The notes: generated by a model not told the origin, from the letters alone. A stretch of 7,326 bases of DNA from an uncultured Clostridia bacterium (GCA_944350065.1 CALVOD010000064.1:1-7326); one strand, 5' to 3'; counted from the first letter of the stretch, positions 1-6,761 are shown. Translations and numbers: made by a program.

Positions 1-3000
1 TCCGATAAGTTCCGCGTATTCCGCGCCCGCCGTTATCGTGGCGGTAACGGTATTGTTATAAGTGGCGTCAGCGGGAGTCGCTTTTACGGAAATATTGATA
101 AGACCGTTGGGCAGTCTGTATTCGCCCTCCTCGGAGACTTCGCCGTTCAGTCTCACTTCGATGCCCGTCCCCGCGCGAACAGCCCTTACCGTAACGGTGC
201 GGTATTCGTAACCGGATACCGTAAGGAAACGCAGGCGCACGTCGGTCTGTCCGCCGCCGCAAGCGGTGACGACGAGTCCGTCCGTACTAACCACCTGCCC
301 GTCGTAAGAAATTATTTTCGCGACTTCGTTTACGTTCGCGTTCTTCGGATAAAGGGTGACGAGCGAAGCGAGATCCTTGACGTTTGCGGTATCGGAATCG
401 AAATCGAGCGTTACGCTTGCGCCCGACAGTTCCACTACTTCCGCAGCGCCTAAAGAGCTTCTGACGCGCACGAGCGTTTTAATATCGGGATAGCGCGCCG
501 AACGCGCTTCGAGAACGGCTTCGCCCGCCTTTAAGAAGGTCACGAGGTAGCTTCCGTCTCCGACGGCGCCCACTTTCGCCACGTCGGGCGCAAGACTCAA
601 CACCTCGGTTTCCCTGTACGTGCTTTCCTCGTCGAGCGCAACTCTCAATGTCACCGAAGCCGAAGCGGTGACGTAAACCTCGCCTTCGCGATCGAAATCC
701 GCTTCGTCGTAAAACTCCGCCGTGATCCCGCTCGCTTCGCGTATGCCTTTGAAAAGATAACTCTTGCCGAAAGCCTTAAACGACGCGCTGTGGCTTTCTC
801 CTTCCGCAACCGCTTCGGTAACGGAGAACACGCCGCCTGCGTAGCTCATCCCGCTTATCTCGCCGAAACCGTCGAATCTAAGTCCGAGTTCACCGTCTTC
901 CGTAACCGCCACGAATTCCTCGCCGACGGCGATCTCGGTTATAGCGGTATCCGAAAGCACTACCGTTTTTAACGGACCCGCATAGACCGCGGTCAGCGCG
1001 GCGCTCGCGCCGCCGCGAAGCCTCGCTTCGACTACGGCGATACCGGGCGCCGTAAATGTAAGCGTATTTCCGACAACCGTAGCGTTGCCTTCGGTTACCC
1101 GTAATTCGTAATCCGTATCGATATTGGCTGTCGCCGGGATAAGCGAGAAATGCTCGCCGCCTATCTCGAGAACTCCCGTTTCGACGTAAACGTAGTTAGC
1201 AGCGAGCTCTATCGCGGAAGGCGCTTCGTACACGGTTACGTTGAGCGTGCGCACGACGTCGCCGCTGCATCCGGAGATAACTATTTCCGCGCTGCCTTCG
1301 CCGCCGTGAAGCGCTTTGAGCGCGCCGCCCTCGAGCGCCACGGCGCCTGAAGCGGAACGGAACGCAATATAGGAAGCGTCCGCTCCGTACGGGCTTATCG
1401 CCGTTATAACGTCGGAAACGGAGAGGGTTTCGCCTGCGTTAAGCTCTGTATTTTGCAACGTGACGGTATTTCCGTCGGGTTTGCCGCAGGTGCTTTCGAT
1501 AACTAACGTTACCGAAGCGTCGTCGGCTTCGAGCGCTATTTCGGCTATTCCCGGCGTACGGAAAATTATCTCGCCGCCCTCAATATAAACGTCTCCCGAA
1601 AGCGCTTTCATCGCGGCTTCGGCGAGCGTTGCGCCCGCGGGGTAGATAACGTATTCCGCTCTAAGTCTGTCGGCGCTCGTGTAAAATCTGCCGCCCTCCG
1701 CCGCAAGCTCGAGCTCCTCGTCGGGATAGACGGCGAAAATCCTCACGTCGTCTATACGCTCCGCTTTCCTCGTCACGTTTACCCTTACGGTCGCGCTCCT
1801 GACGCCGTTTACCGCGATATCGTAGAAATATTCTCCCGTTTCGGTTACGACCGCGAAAGGACTCGGAGCGCCCGACGCGTCGGTCACCTCCACCGAATCC
1901 GCGCCGCGCACGTAGAACGCGAAACTCAGTTTCTGTTCGTTGATCGCGGCGGGCATACACATTTCGAATTCGTTTTCCGCTTCCGTTATCTCTATCGGCA
2001 ATATCTTCTCGTCGTTGACGTATACGACGCTGAATTCGCCGCTTATTCTGCCGTTGCCGGCGGTGTAGCCCACCACGGCTTCCTTATAGTCCTCGCCGCC
2101 GTCGAAATACAGATATCCGTTGGCGAGCGTCACGCCCTCCGTCGAAGTGAAAAACTCCGCTTCCTCGGTAGCGTCCGCGGGCACTTTGACCGCGTTTATT
2201 CCGAATACTTCGTCGAAAACGTAAATCCTGTCTCCTGTTACTCCGTCAGGATCCGCGAAATCCAGACGCTCGAGCTCTCTCATCACGTTTAACGTGACCT
2301 TCGTGCTTCCCACGGAATTTGCCGAAGTCTTGTAATAAACTATCAGCTCCGTCGTGCCGCCGCCTATAACGTAAAATTTACCGTCTTCGCCGCGTTCCAC
2401 GACTCCGGGCACCGAAAACCAATAACTCAGATACCGAATATCGGCGTCTACGGGCGAAGTCGCAATCTCTATATCCAAAGGTTTCTTCCCGGGAGCGTAG
2501 TCCTCGTAGCGCACGTTGAATTCCCCCGACACCGTGACCGCCGTGGGATATCCGTAGGTGCTTATATAAGTTTTGACGAATACGTAATCGGTGCCCGCTA
2601 TCTTTGCGGTCACCGTGACGGAACCCGCTTCGTGGAATTCGATATTGCCTTTATCGTCCACGGAAGCAATGCGCTCGTCGGAAGAACTGTATTCCACGAT
2701 ATAATCCGCGGTGGACGGATAACACACGATATGCGGGAAGCTCGCGCCGCTTCCCGCAAGCGTCACCGTGGAAAAGTCGCCGTCGAGCGCCGCGGATTCT
2801 ATCATCGCGGTTACGGTAAGTTTCATTACCGCTTTCGCGTCGGGATTGTCTGCCGCGTAAACGGTTATTTCCGTTACGCCCGCGGTGAGCGCAAAGATTT
2901 TCCCGTCGAACGTGACTTCCGCCACCGACGGGTCGGAACTTACGAATTTAACCGCTTTGTTTTCGGCGCCCTCGGGCGTTAACCGCCATTCGAGCTGATG

Positions 3001-3432
3001 CTCCTCGTTCAGATACATTACCGATACGGGATTGAGTATTTCGACGGAATGTACGCTCTTATCCGTGACTATGACCTTACGCATAGCGGATTTGATGCTG
3101 TTTTCCTTGCTTATGGCGTAAACGTAGGTCTCGCCGAATCCCACTCCGTACACAACGCCGTTCGCGTCCACTTCGACGATACCCTCGTCGTCGCTTCGGT
3201 AAATCACCTCTTTATTCGTCGCGAAAAGCGGGAAGACGTTGGCGGTAAGTTTATACGAAGGCCGCGAATCCGACACCGTTTTGAAAAGCGTCAGCGGCAA
3301 TTCCGCGTCCACTATTTCCACGCTCTCCACGTAAATATGATTGGTAGCGCTAACTATAGCCGTGCTTGCCGTCAGGATAATCAGGATTATGAGCGGCAAT
3401 AGAATGAGAGAAGCGGACATTATTTTTTTCAT
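1..3432 (-). CDS. Large secreted/surface protein of tandem Ig-like (BIG2-type) modules, C-terminus beyond the window
   Basis: I read 1144 codons from ATG at 3432 to position 1 with no in-frame stop, so the gene is intact here and continues off the left edge. The start has an AAGGAGG ribosome binding site and is followed by MKKIM and a long hydrophobic run (about residues 9-20). A possible signal peptidase site of the V-S-A type ends at residue 29. The rest is beta-rich and lacks further membrane segments. It divides into roughly a dozen modules of 80-95 residues. The clearest are residues 33-123 (SDDEGIVEVDANG, then a G-x-G-x-T turn) and 127-208 (SSDPSVAEVTFDGK, then LTAGVTEITVYA), both with the pattern of bacterial Ig-like group 2 domains. 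Later modules keep the outline (P-A-D-A-T, TAPGIAVVEA) but are much diverged. Cysteines are few (235, 493, 648, 722, 1058). Such domains usually give rod-like extracellular stalks for adhesion or binding, and I see no catalytic domain in the visible part. Its position 12 nt behind an ABC permease gene suggests a shared operon. The cargo or ligand is unknown. The hydrophobic N-terminus could be an uncleaved anchor instead of a signal peptide. Confidence 0.88.
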   Translation of the reverse strand, partial: MKKIMSASLILLPLIILIILTASTAIVSATNHIYVESVEIVDAELPLTLFKTVSDSRPSYKLTANVFPLFATNKEVIYRSDDEGIVEVDANGVVYGVGFGETYVYAISKENSIKSAMRKVIVTDKSVHSVEILNPVSVMYLNEEHQLEWRLTPEGAENKAVKFVSSDPSVAEVTFDGKIFALTAGVTEITVYAADNPDAKAVMKLTVTAMIESAALDGDFSTVTLAGSGASFPHIVCYPSTADYIVEYSSSDERIASVDDKGNIEFHEAGSVTVTAKIAGTDYVFVKTYISTYGYPTAVTVSGEFNVRYEDYAPGKKPLDIEIATSPVDADIRYLSYWFSVPGVVERGEDGKFYVIGGGTTELIVYYKTSANSVGSTKVTLNVMRELERLDFADPDGVTGDRIYVFDEVFGINAVKVPADATEEAEFFTSTEGVTLANGYLYFDGGEDYKEAVVGYTAGNGRISGEFSVVYVNDEKILPIEITEAENEFEMCMPAAINEQKLSFAFYVRGADSVEVTDASGAPSPFAVVTETGEYFYDIAVNGVRSATVRVNVTRKAERIDDVRIFAVYPDEELELAAEGGRFYTSADRLRAEYVIYPAGATLAEAAMKALSGDVYIEGGEIIFRTPGIAEIALEADDASVTLVIESTCGKPDGNTVTLQNTELNAGETLSVSDVITAISPYGADASYIAFRSASGAVALEGGALKALHGGEGSAEIVISGCSGDVVRTLNVTVYEAPSAIELAANYVYVETGVLEIGGEHFSLIPATANIDTDYELRVTEGNATVVGNTLTFTAPGIAVVEARLRGGASAALTAVYAGPLKTVVLSDTAITEIAVGEEFVAVTEDGELGLRFDGFGEISGMSYAGGVFSVTEAVAEGESHSASFKAFGKSYLFKGIREASGITAEFYDEADFDREGEVYVTASASVTLRVALDEESTYRETEVLSLAPDVAKVGAVGDGSYLVTFLKAGEAVLEARSARYPDIKTLVRVRSSLGAAEVVELSGASVTLDFDSDTANVKDLASLVTLYPKNANVNEVAKIISYDGQVVSTDGLVVTACGGGQTDVRLRFLTVSGYEYRTVTVRAVRAGTGIEVRLNGEVSEEGEYRLPNGLINISVKATPADATYNNTVTATITAGAEYAELIG

Positions 3433-3439
3433 ACCTTAT

Positions 3440-3446
3440 CCTCCTT
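3440..3446 (-). promoter_or_regulatory. Ribosome binding site of the Ig-like protein gene, overlapping the permease stop codon
   Basis: Reading the minus strand, the junction is TAAGGAGGATAAGGTATG. The AAGGAGG core starts inside the TAA stop of the permease gene, with a 7-nt spacer to the ATG. This fixes the start at 3432 and is a typical arrangement for translational coupling inside an operon. There is no room for a separate promoter in the 12-nt gap. Confidence 0.85.
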
Positions 3447-5052
3447 ACGGCTCAATCGAATTGTACCTGCGCTCAGCGCTCGTAAAGAATATAACGGCGT
3501 TGGCGAGGAAATAGACTCCCGCTACCGCCGAAATGATATAGTAAATAAGCGTAACGTCGTTATCGTACGCGAGAACGATGGAAACGCCGCCGAGCACCGC
3601 GCTGAAAGCGAGTCCTATCGCCATCATTATGCTCGTATTTATTTCGGCGACGTCGCCGTTGGCTTTGTTTTTGAGGTACGGATGGCGCACGTTGAGGTTG
3701 AACCCGTTGAAAATAAATCCCGCCGCCATCACGAATTCCACCGCGACGATGATGTAAATCTGTTCGGGCGCGACGAATTTGAGCACCCCTATCACGAAAC
3801 AGCTTATCGCGAGCGCGCCCGCGGAAACCATTAAATTCATAAGGCTTTTGATGGCGAGCTGCGCGGTGAAACTGACGGGAATTATCTTCGTAAGATAAAA
3901 TCTCGTGCCTTCCTTGCTGATGATATTGGCGGAAAACACGTTTATCATCGCCATAAACGCGGTTATGACGAGCACGGACGTGCCGAAAGCCACGCTCGAA
4001 CCGATTTGCGCTTCGCCCACCTGTTTGACGAGGCGGTTACAGAAAAACACCATTACGGGGGTGGCTATCGCTATGCCGAGATAAAAATATGCGTACACAC
4101 GGGTACGCATGATCTCTTTGAATTCCTTTTTTATGACCGCGGCGACGGCGCCGTCGCTCGTGAGAGCGGTTTTTTTATTGAAAATCCCCCTTTTGCCTTC
4201 GAGCGCCCTGTTGCGCACTCGGTCGTAAACGGGTTTCGCTATCGCCGTTCCCGCGCCCGCAAGCGCCGCGAAAACTGCCGCGTTTACGATAAGACTTCGT
4301 TCGACGTCGCGGAAAAACAGGAAATTAGCCGCGTAAACGAAGGGATTGTATTCGGAGTTTAAAGCGAGGATGAGTTTATCCCACAGGTCGGCGTTCTCGT
4401 TGGAAATACGCTGATATATGAAATAATCCGCCATCATACGCAGGATATAGTCGTATGCCACGAAAAATATCACCACGCCCGCTATAAATATGAAAAGTTT
4501 TATATAGTTATGGTTTTCGAGAAGATTCAGGAGGAACATCACGGGAACCGCCACCACCACCGAAATTGCGAAAGGAATGACGGGGCCTACCAGCGCCGCG
4601 ACGAAAACTCCGCCGAAATAGCTTAAATTCGCCATACCCGTAGCGAACCCCAGCACGCCCATCATCGAAACGGTGAGGACTAACGAATATATCGTGAGGT
4701 TTATGTATATCATGACGAGATTGGCGACGAACATTCCGAAAGGCGACACGGGAAAACGCGCCGTAATCTGCACGTCGGAAGGGCGCAGCAGCCATTTGAT
4801 TTGCGCTGCGATAGCGGAAACGGTGAGCACCGCTTCCGTCAAGGTCATAAACGCCGTGGCTATCTCACGCGCGGTGAGGTTCTCGCTGAAATAATCCACG
4901 AGCACGCCGATGAGCACGTATTCGAGAAGCAGTATCACCGCAAAAGTCACTACGCTCACCGCGGCGGTGAGGCGGCGACTCTTTTTATCGCTTTCTTCGC
5001 TGCCCCAACGCAATTTCATCTGGAGTCTCAGGTAAGTCAGTAGCGATTCCAT
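3445..5052 (-). CDS. ABC-2-type exporter permease, about 12 membrane segments
   Basis: This 535-residue integral membrane protein is the channel partner of the ATPase encoded just upstream. Hydrophobic segments lie near residues 29-53, 67-89, 106-135, 146-178 (possibly two), 184-206, 254-273, 321-338, 354-376, 404-425, 432-452, 473-496 and 501-524. A long charged cytoplasmic stretch (about 274-320) divides two halves. Each half has a similar motif before a membrane segment: RFPVSPFGMF near 99-108 and KIIPVSFTAQ near 389-398. The second follows SKEGTRFY (379-386). These motifs, the length, and the HPYL...EINTS stretch near 457-474 fit the large putative ABC exporter permeases common in Firmicutes (Pfam ABC_tran_2/ABC_export type). 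I cannot decide which family without a profile search. The start at 5052 overlaps the ATPase stop by 16 nt, and a GGAG lies about 11 nt upstream. The exported substrate cannot be read from the sequence. Confidence 0.87.
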   Translation of the reverse strand: MESLLTYLRLQMKLRWGSEESDKKSRRLTAAVSVVTFAVILLLEYVLIGVLVDYFSENLTAREIATAFMTLTEAVLTVSAIAAQIKWLLRPSDVQITARFPVSPFGMFVANLVMIYINLTIYSLVLTVSMMGVLGFATGMANLSYFGGVFVAALVGPVIPFAISVVVAVPVMFLLNLLENHNYIKLFIFIAGVVIFFVAYDYILRMMADYFIYQRISNENADLWDKLILALNSEYNPFVYAANFLFFRDVERSLIVNAAVFAALAGAGTAIAKPVYDRVRNRALEGKRGIFNKKTALTSDGAVAAVIKKEFKEIMRTRVYAYFYLGIAIATPVMVFFCNRLVKQVGEAQIGSSVAFGTSVLVITAFMAMINVFSANIISKEGTRFYLTKIIPVSFTAQLAIKSLMNLMVSAGALAISCFVIGVLKFVAPEQIYIIVAVEFVMAAGFIFNGFNLNVRHPYLKNKANGDVAEINTSIMMAIGLAFSAVLGGVSIVLAYDNDVTLIYYIISAVAGVYFLANAVIFFTSAERRYNSIEP

Positions 5053-5765
5053 TTCCCGTTCAACTCCATAAAGTAAGCGTCAAGGTCGAAAGCGGGGTTG
5101 CGCGCGGTCGCGGCGTCGATGACCGAAACCAGCCGCCCCTGCACTATAAAAGCTATTTTGTCGCAAACGCGCCGCACCACGTCGAGATTGTGCGAAGAAA
5201 ACACGACGCTGTTGCCGCGCGCCGCGTGTTCGCGAATGAGTTTCATAACTTCCGCCATCGTCTGCGGGTCGAGCCCCACCATGGGCTCGTCCAGCACCCA
5301 CACTTTGGGATTATGTATCATCGCGCCTATGATACAAATTTTCTGTTTCATACCGTGAGAATAACTGCTTATCTGGTCGTCGAGCGCGTGCGTGAGATTG
5401 AACCTCGTCGCAAGCGCGTCGAGTATGGCGCGTTTACGCTGCTTCTTCACGCCGTACATGCTCCCCATAAGGTTGACGTACTCCCTACCGGTGAGCTTGT
5501 CGTAAACGGTATGGTCGTCCGGCACGTAGCCGATATTCTTTTTTGCTTTTACGGGCTGCTTTCTGAGATCGTATCCGTTGATGATCACGGTGCCTTCGGA
5601 ATAAGGAAGTATACCGGTCATACTCTTGATAAGCGTGGATTTGCCGGCGCCGTTGCTGCCCACGAGACCGCATACTTCGCCGTCGTTGACTTTGAGATTG
5701 ATTTTGTACGCGGAATACTTGCTCGCACCCTCGTACTTCTTGGAAAAATCTATTATTTCAAACAT
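5037..5765 (-). CDS. ABC transporter ATP-binding protein (EcsA-like exporter ATPase)
   Basis: This is a complete 242-residue nucleotide-binding subunit that should power the adjacent permease by ATP hydrolysis at the inner face of the membrane. Visible motifs are Walker A GSNGAGKST (36-44), a Q-loop region GYVPDD (79-84) with Asp at the usual Gln site, the signature YSHGMKQ (135-141) in place of LSGGQ, Walker B VWVLDEP (155-161), D-loop GLDP (164-167) and the switch His at 192 (SSH). The YSHGM/YSKGM form of the signature and the acidic Q-loop are typical of ABC-2 exporters such as EcsA/YtrB types, and the length matches. I start at ATG 5765, not at the in-frame GTG at 5771. The AAGAGG ribosome site is 8 nt from the ATG but only 2 nt from the GTG. 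It is the first gene of the three-gene unit and has its own promoter. All key residues are present, so the enzyme should be active. The transported substrate is unknown. Confidence 0.93.
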   Translation of the reverse strand: MFEIIDFSKKYEGASKYSAYKINLKVNDGEVCGLVGSNGAGKSTLIKSMTGILPYSEGTVIINGYDLRKQPVKAKKNIGYVPDDHTVYDKLTGREYVNLMGSMYGVKKQRKRAILDALATRFNLTHALDDQISSYSHGMKQKICIIGAMIHNPKVWVLDEPMVGLDPQTMAEVMKLIREHAARGNSVVFSSHNLDVVRRVCDKIAFIVQGRLVSVIDAATARNPAFDLDAYFMELNGKWNRY

Positions 5766-5773
5766 CGCCACCG

Positions 5774-5779
5774 CCTCTT
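5774..5779 (-). promoter_or_regulatory. Ribosome binding site of the ABC ATPase gene
   Basis: AAGAGG on the minus strand is spaced 8 nt from ATG 5765 and 2 nt from the alternative GTG at 5771, so it decides in favour of the ATG. It lies directly behind a GC-rich leader hairpin. Its GAGG could pair with a CCUC at 5808-5811 upstream of that hairpin. Confidence 0.6.
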
Positions 5780-5781
5780 GC

Positions 5782-5801
5782 GCGCCCGCGCGAGCGAGCG
5801 C
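5782..5801 (-). promoter_or_regulatory. GC-rich hairpin in the 5' leader of the ABC exporter operon
   Basis: On the minus strand GCGCTCGC (5794-5801) can pair with GCGGGCGC (5782-5789) around a 4-nt loop. This gives 8 bp, all G-C except one U-G. It ends 2 nt before the ribosome binding site. No U-run follows on either strand, so it is not an intrinsic terminator. It may tune translation of the ATPase gene or stabilise the transcript end. Its existence as a structure is calculated by eye only, and its function is inference. Confidence 0.45.
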
Positions 5802-5824
5802 TAAATGGAGGAATCACTTAATAA

Positions 5825-5845
5825 ACATATTATACTATTATATGT
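5825..5845. promoter_or_regulatory. Imperfect 21-bp palindrome covering the -10 of the ABC operon promoter (possible operator)
   Basis: Arms of 10 bp (5825-5834 and 5836-5845) flank a central C at 5835. Nine of the ten base pairs match and the single mismatch is 5831/5839. It covers the whole -10 hexamer and part of the spacer, which is where a dimeric repressor would block RNA polymerase. The AT-rich composition makes chance symmetry more likely, although the outer C-G pair (5826/5844) is not explained by that. No regulator gene is visible in the window. Confidence 0.35.
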
Positions 5846-5857
5846 ATATTTCGTCAA
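5829..5857 (-). promoter_or_regulatory. Sigma-A-type promoter of the ABC exporter / Ig-like protein operon
   Basis: The minus strand reads TTGACG (5852-5857), a 17-bp spacer (5835-5851), then TATAAT (5829-5834). This is 5/6 and 6/6 of the consensus at the ideal spacing, in an AT-rich block. Transcription would begin near 5822, giving a leader of about 57 nt before ATG 5765. A second TATAAT lies at 5837-5842 but has only a 9-bp spacing to this -35. The promoter sits 25 bp beyond the stop of the upstream membrane-protein gene. Confidence 0.75.
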
Positions 5858-5882
5858 TACCGGCGGTAAAATATAAATTTTC

Positions 5883-6674
5883 CTATTTTTTACGCTGTTT
5901 TTCGCGTCGGACAAAATATAAAACGACGGGCAATATCCCGGGGCACCAACCGTAGTCGCCGCGCGCGGCGTCGTTGCGGTGAGTGGCGGCGTTGAGGGCG
6001 TAGTAGCCCGTCGCCGTTCCCGCAAGCAAAGCGCTTACGCCCGCGTACCAGGCGACGCGGATACCCGTCGTAATTTTTTCTGCGGGCATAAGGTATTCGA
6101 GAATGCTTGCGTCGAGAATCTGCAGGAAAACGACGTTATCGGTGCTCGGAATGTCCGGATAAAAAATATTTGCGCGCACGAGCAGAATGAAAGCGATGCT
6201 CAACAAAATTCCGGCGGGAATCGTCCAAGCCGTTTTTTTACTGAATTTAACGGTATTGCAGCAAAGGAGAAGCCCTCCGAAAAAGAGGAAATTATGTATT
6301 ACGAGCGAAATCGCGAGCCCGAACCAACTGCCGAACCCCGCCACCATCGTATCGGGCGAAGCGAGTACGGCGAGCATATTGCCGAATCCCGTGGCGAAAG
6401 CGAAATACCCTGCCATCGGCATCATGAATTTAACGCCGGCGAGAGTTATCACGCTGTAGCAGAAATAGCTTATCTGCGAAAATTCAATGGGATAAACATG
6501 GCTGTCTGTCACGAGGTATTCGATATATTCTACGCTTTTGTAGATAAGCACGAATGCCGCTATCAAGGTCGCTATCAAAGCGGAGATTTTGCGGTGTTTA
6601 CGCAGAAGGTAAGTCGCCGCAACTTCTAAAACGCACGCGAGCGCCACAATGAACGCTACCCACCAATATGTCAT
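5883..6674 (-). CDS. Polytopic membrane protein resembling the YwaF/TP0381 (TMEM164) family, function unknown
   Basis: I take ATG 6674 as the start because TATAGGAG lies 8 nt upstream. The frame is open further back, but that extension (to 6803) crosses the promoter and has no good ribosome site. The 263-residue product has about seven membrane segments, near residues 2-23, 30-52, 67-83, 85-105, 115-139, 150-168 and 205-227, and a basic C-terminal tail (RREKQRKK). Three stretches recall YwaF/TP0381-type proteins: YPIEFSQIS (61-69) at the place of the family's L-P-L-H-L-C motif, YFAFATGFGN...LASPD (90-108), and an intramembrane His in LVIHNFLFFGG (124-134). Mammalian TMEM164 is reported as an acyltransferase for ether phospholipids, but the bacterial members have no agreed role. 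Here Glu and Ser seem to replace the His and Cys of the first motif. The family assignment rests on motif memory and needs a profile search. No clear terminator follows the stop, so some read-through into the ABC operon is possible. Confidence 0.72.
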   Translation of the reverse strand: MTYWWVAFIVALACVLEVAATYLLRKHRKISALIATLIAAFVLIYKSVEYIEYLVTDSHVYPIEFSQISYFCYSVITLAGVKFMMPMAGYFAFATGFGNMLAVLASPDTMVAGFGSWFGLAISLVIHNFLFFGGLLLCCNTVKFSKKTAWTIPAGILLSIAFILLVRANIFYPDIPSTDNVVFLQILDASILEYLMPAEKITTGIRVAWYAGVSALLAGTATGYYALNAATHRNDAARGDYGWCPGILPVVLYFVRREKQRKK

Positions 6675-6682
6675 AAGGTCAT

Positions 6683-6690
6683 CTCCTATA
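6683..6690 (-). promoter_or_regulatory. Ribosome binding site of the YwaF-like membrane protein gene
   Basis: TATAGGAG on the minus strand ends 8 nt before ATG 6674. This selects that ATG over the longer open frame reaching back to 6803, whose added residues (MRLERGMSANFAATF...) look like read-through of non-coding DNA and contain the promoter. Confidence 0.75.
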
Positions 6691-6708
6691 ATTCGGATTT
6701 TTATAACG

Positions 6709-6737
6709 ATTGTACCACCCGCGTCCCGTTTTGACAA
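6709..6737 (-). promoter_or_regulatory. Sigma-A-type promoter of the YwaF-like membrane protein gene
   Basis: The minus strand reads TTGTCA (6732-6737), a 17-bp spacer (6715-6731), then TACAAT (6709-6714). Each hexamer matches 5/6 of the consensus at ideal spacing. Transcription should begin near 6702 and give a short leader of about 28 nt. The -35 shares five bases with the -35 proposed for the divergent catalase gene. Confidence 0.65.
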
Positions 6738-6761
6738 CAAACGCGAAGCAGTATTTATAAA
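6731..6761 (+). promoter_or_regulatory. Probable catalase promoter
   Basis: A perfect -35 TTGACA lies at 6731-6736. The best -10 hexamer is TATAAA (6756-6761, 5/6), but it is at a long 19-bp spacing. TTTATA (6754-6759) is at 17 bp but matches only 3/6. Transcription would start near 6768, leaving a leader of about 59 nt to ATG 6827. The non-ideal spacing would fit a promoter that needs an activator or one that is normally weak. No recognisable PerR box overlaps it. Confidence 0.45.

Noticed and set aside
2632..3402. Two long + strand open frames (2632-2982 and 2998-3402) opposite the Ig-like gene
   Set aside because: They are exactly antisense to a 1144-codon gene with signal sequence and recognisable modules. 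They are rich in Arg/His/Tyr as expected from a mirrored reading of G/C-ending codons, and they lack ribosome sites.
5769..5771. GTG as start of the ABC ATPase
   Set aside because: It would be 2 nt from the AAGAGG ribosome site. The ATG at 5765 has an 8-nt spacing and begins the conserved part.
5782..5801. GC-rich hairpin as an intrinsic terminator
   Set aside because: No T-run follows on either strand, and it sits between a good promoter and the ATPase start codon.
5190..5804. 204-residue + strand open frame opposite the ABC ATPase
   Set aside because: The minus strand encodes all ABC motifs in order. This frame is only the complement, and its start lies inside the ATPase gene.
5979..6629. 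216-residue + strand open frame opposite the YwaF-like gene
   Set aside because: Its product is hydrophilic and featureless, while the minus strand gives a coherent membrane protein with promoter and ribosome site.
6687..6705. TATAA...TTATA inverted repeat as a PerR box for catalase
   Set aside because: The arms are only 5 bp with a 9-bp gap and do not fit the 7-1-7 PerR pattern. The site is in the leader of the opposite gene and is explained by AT-richness.
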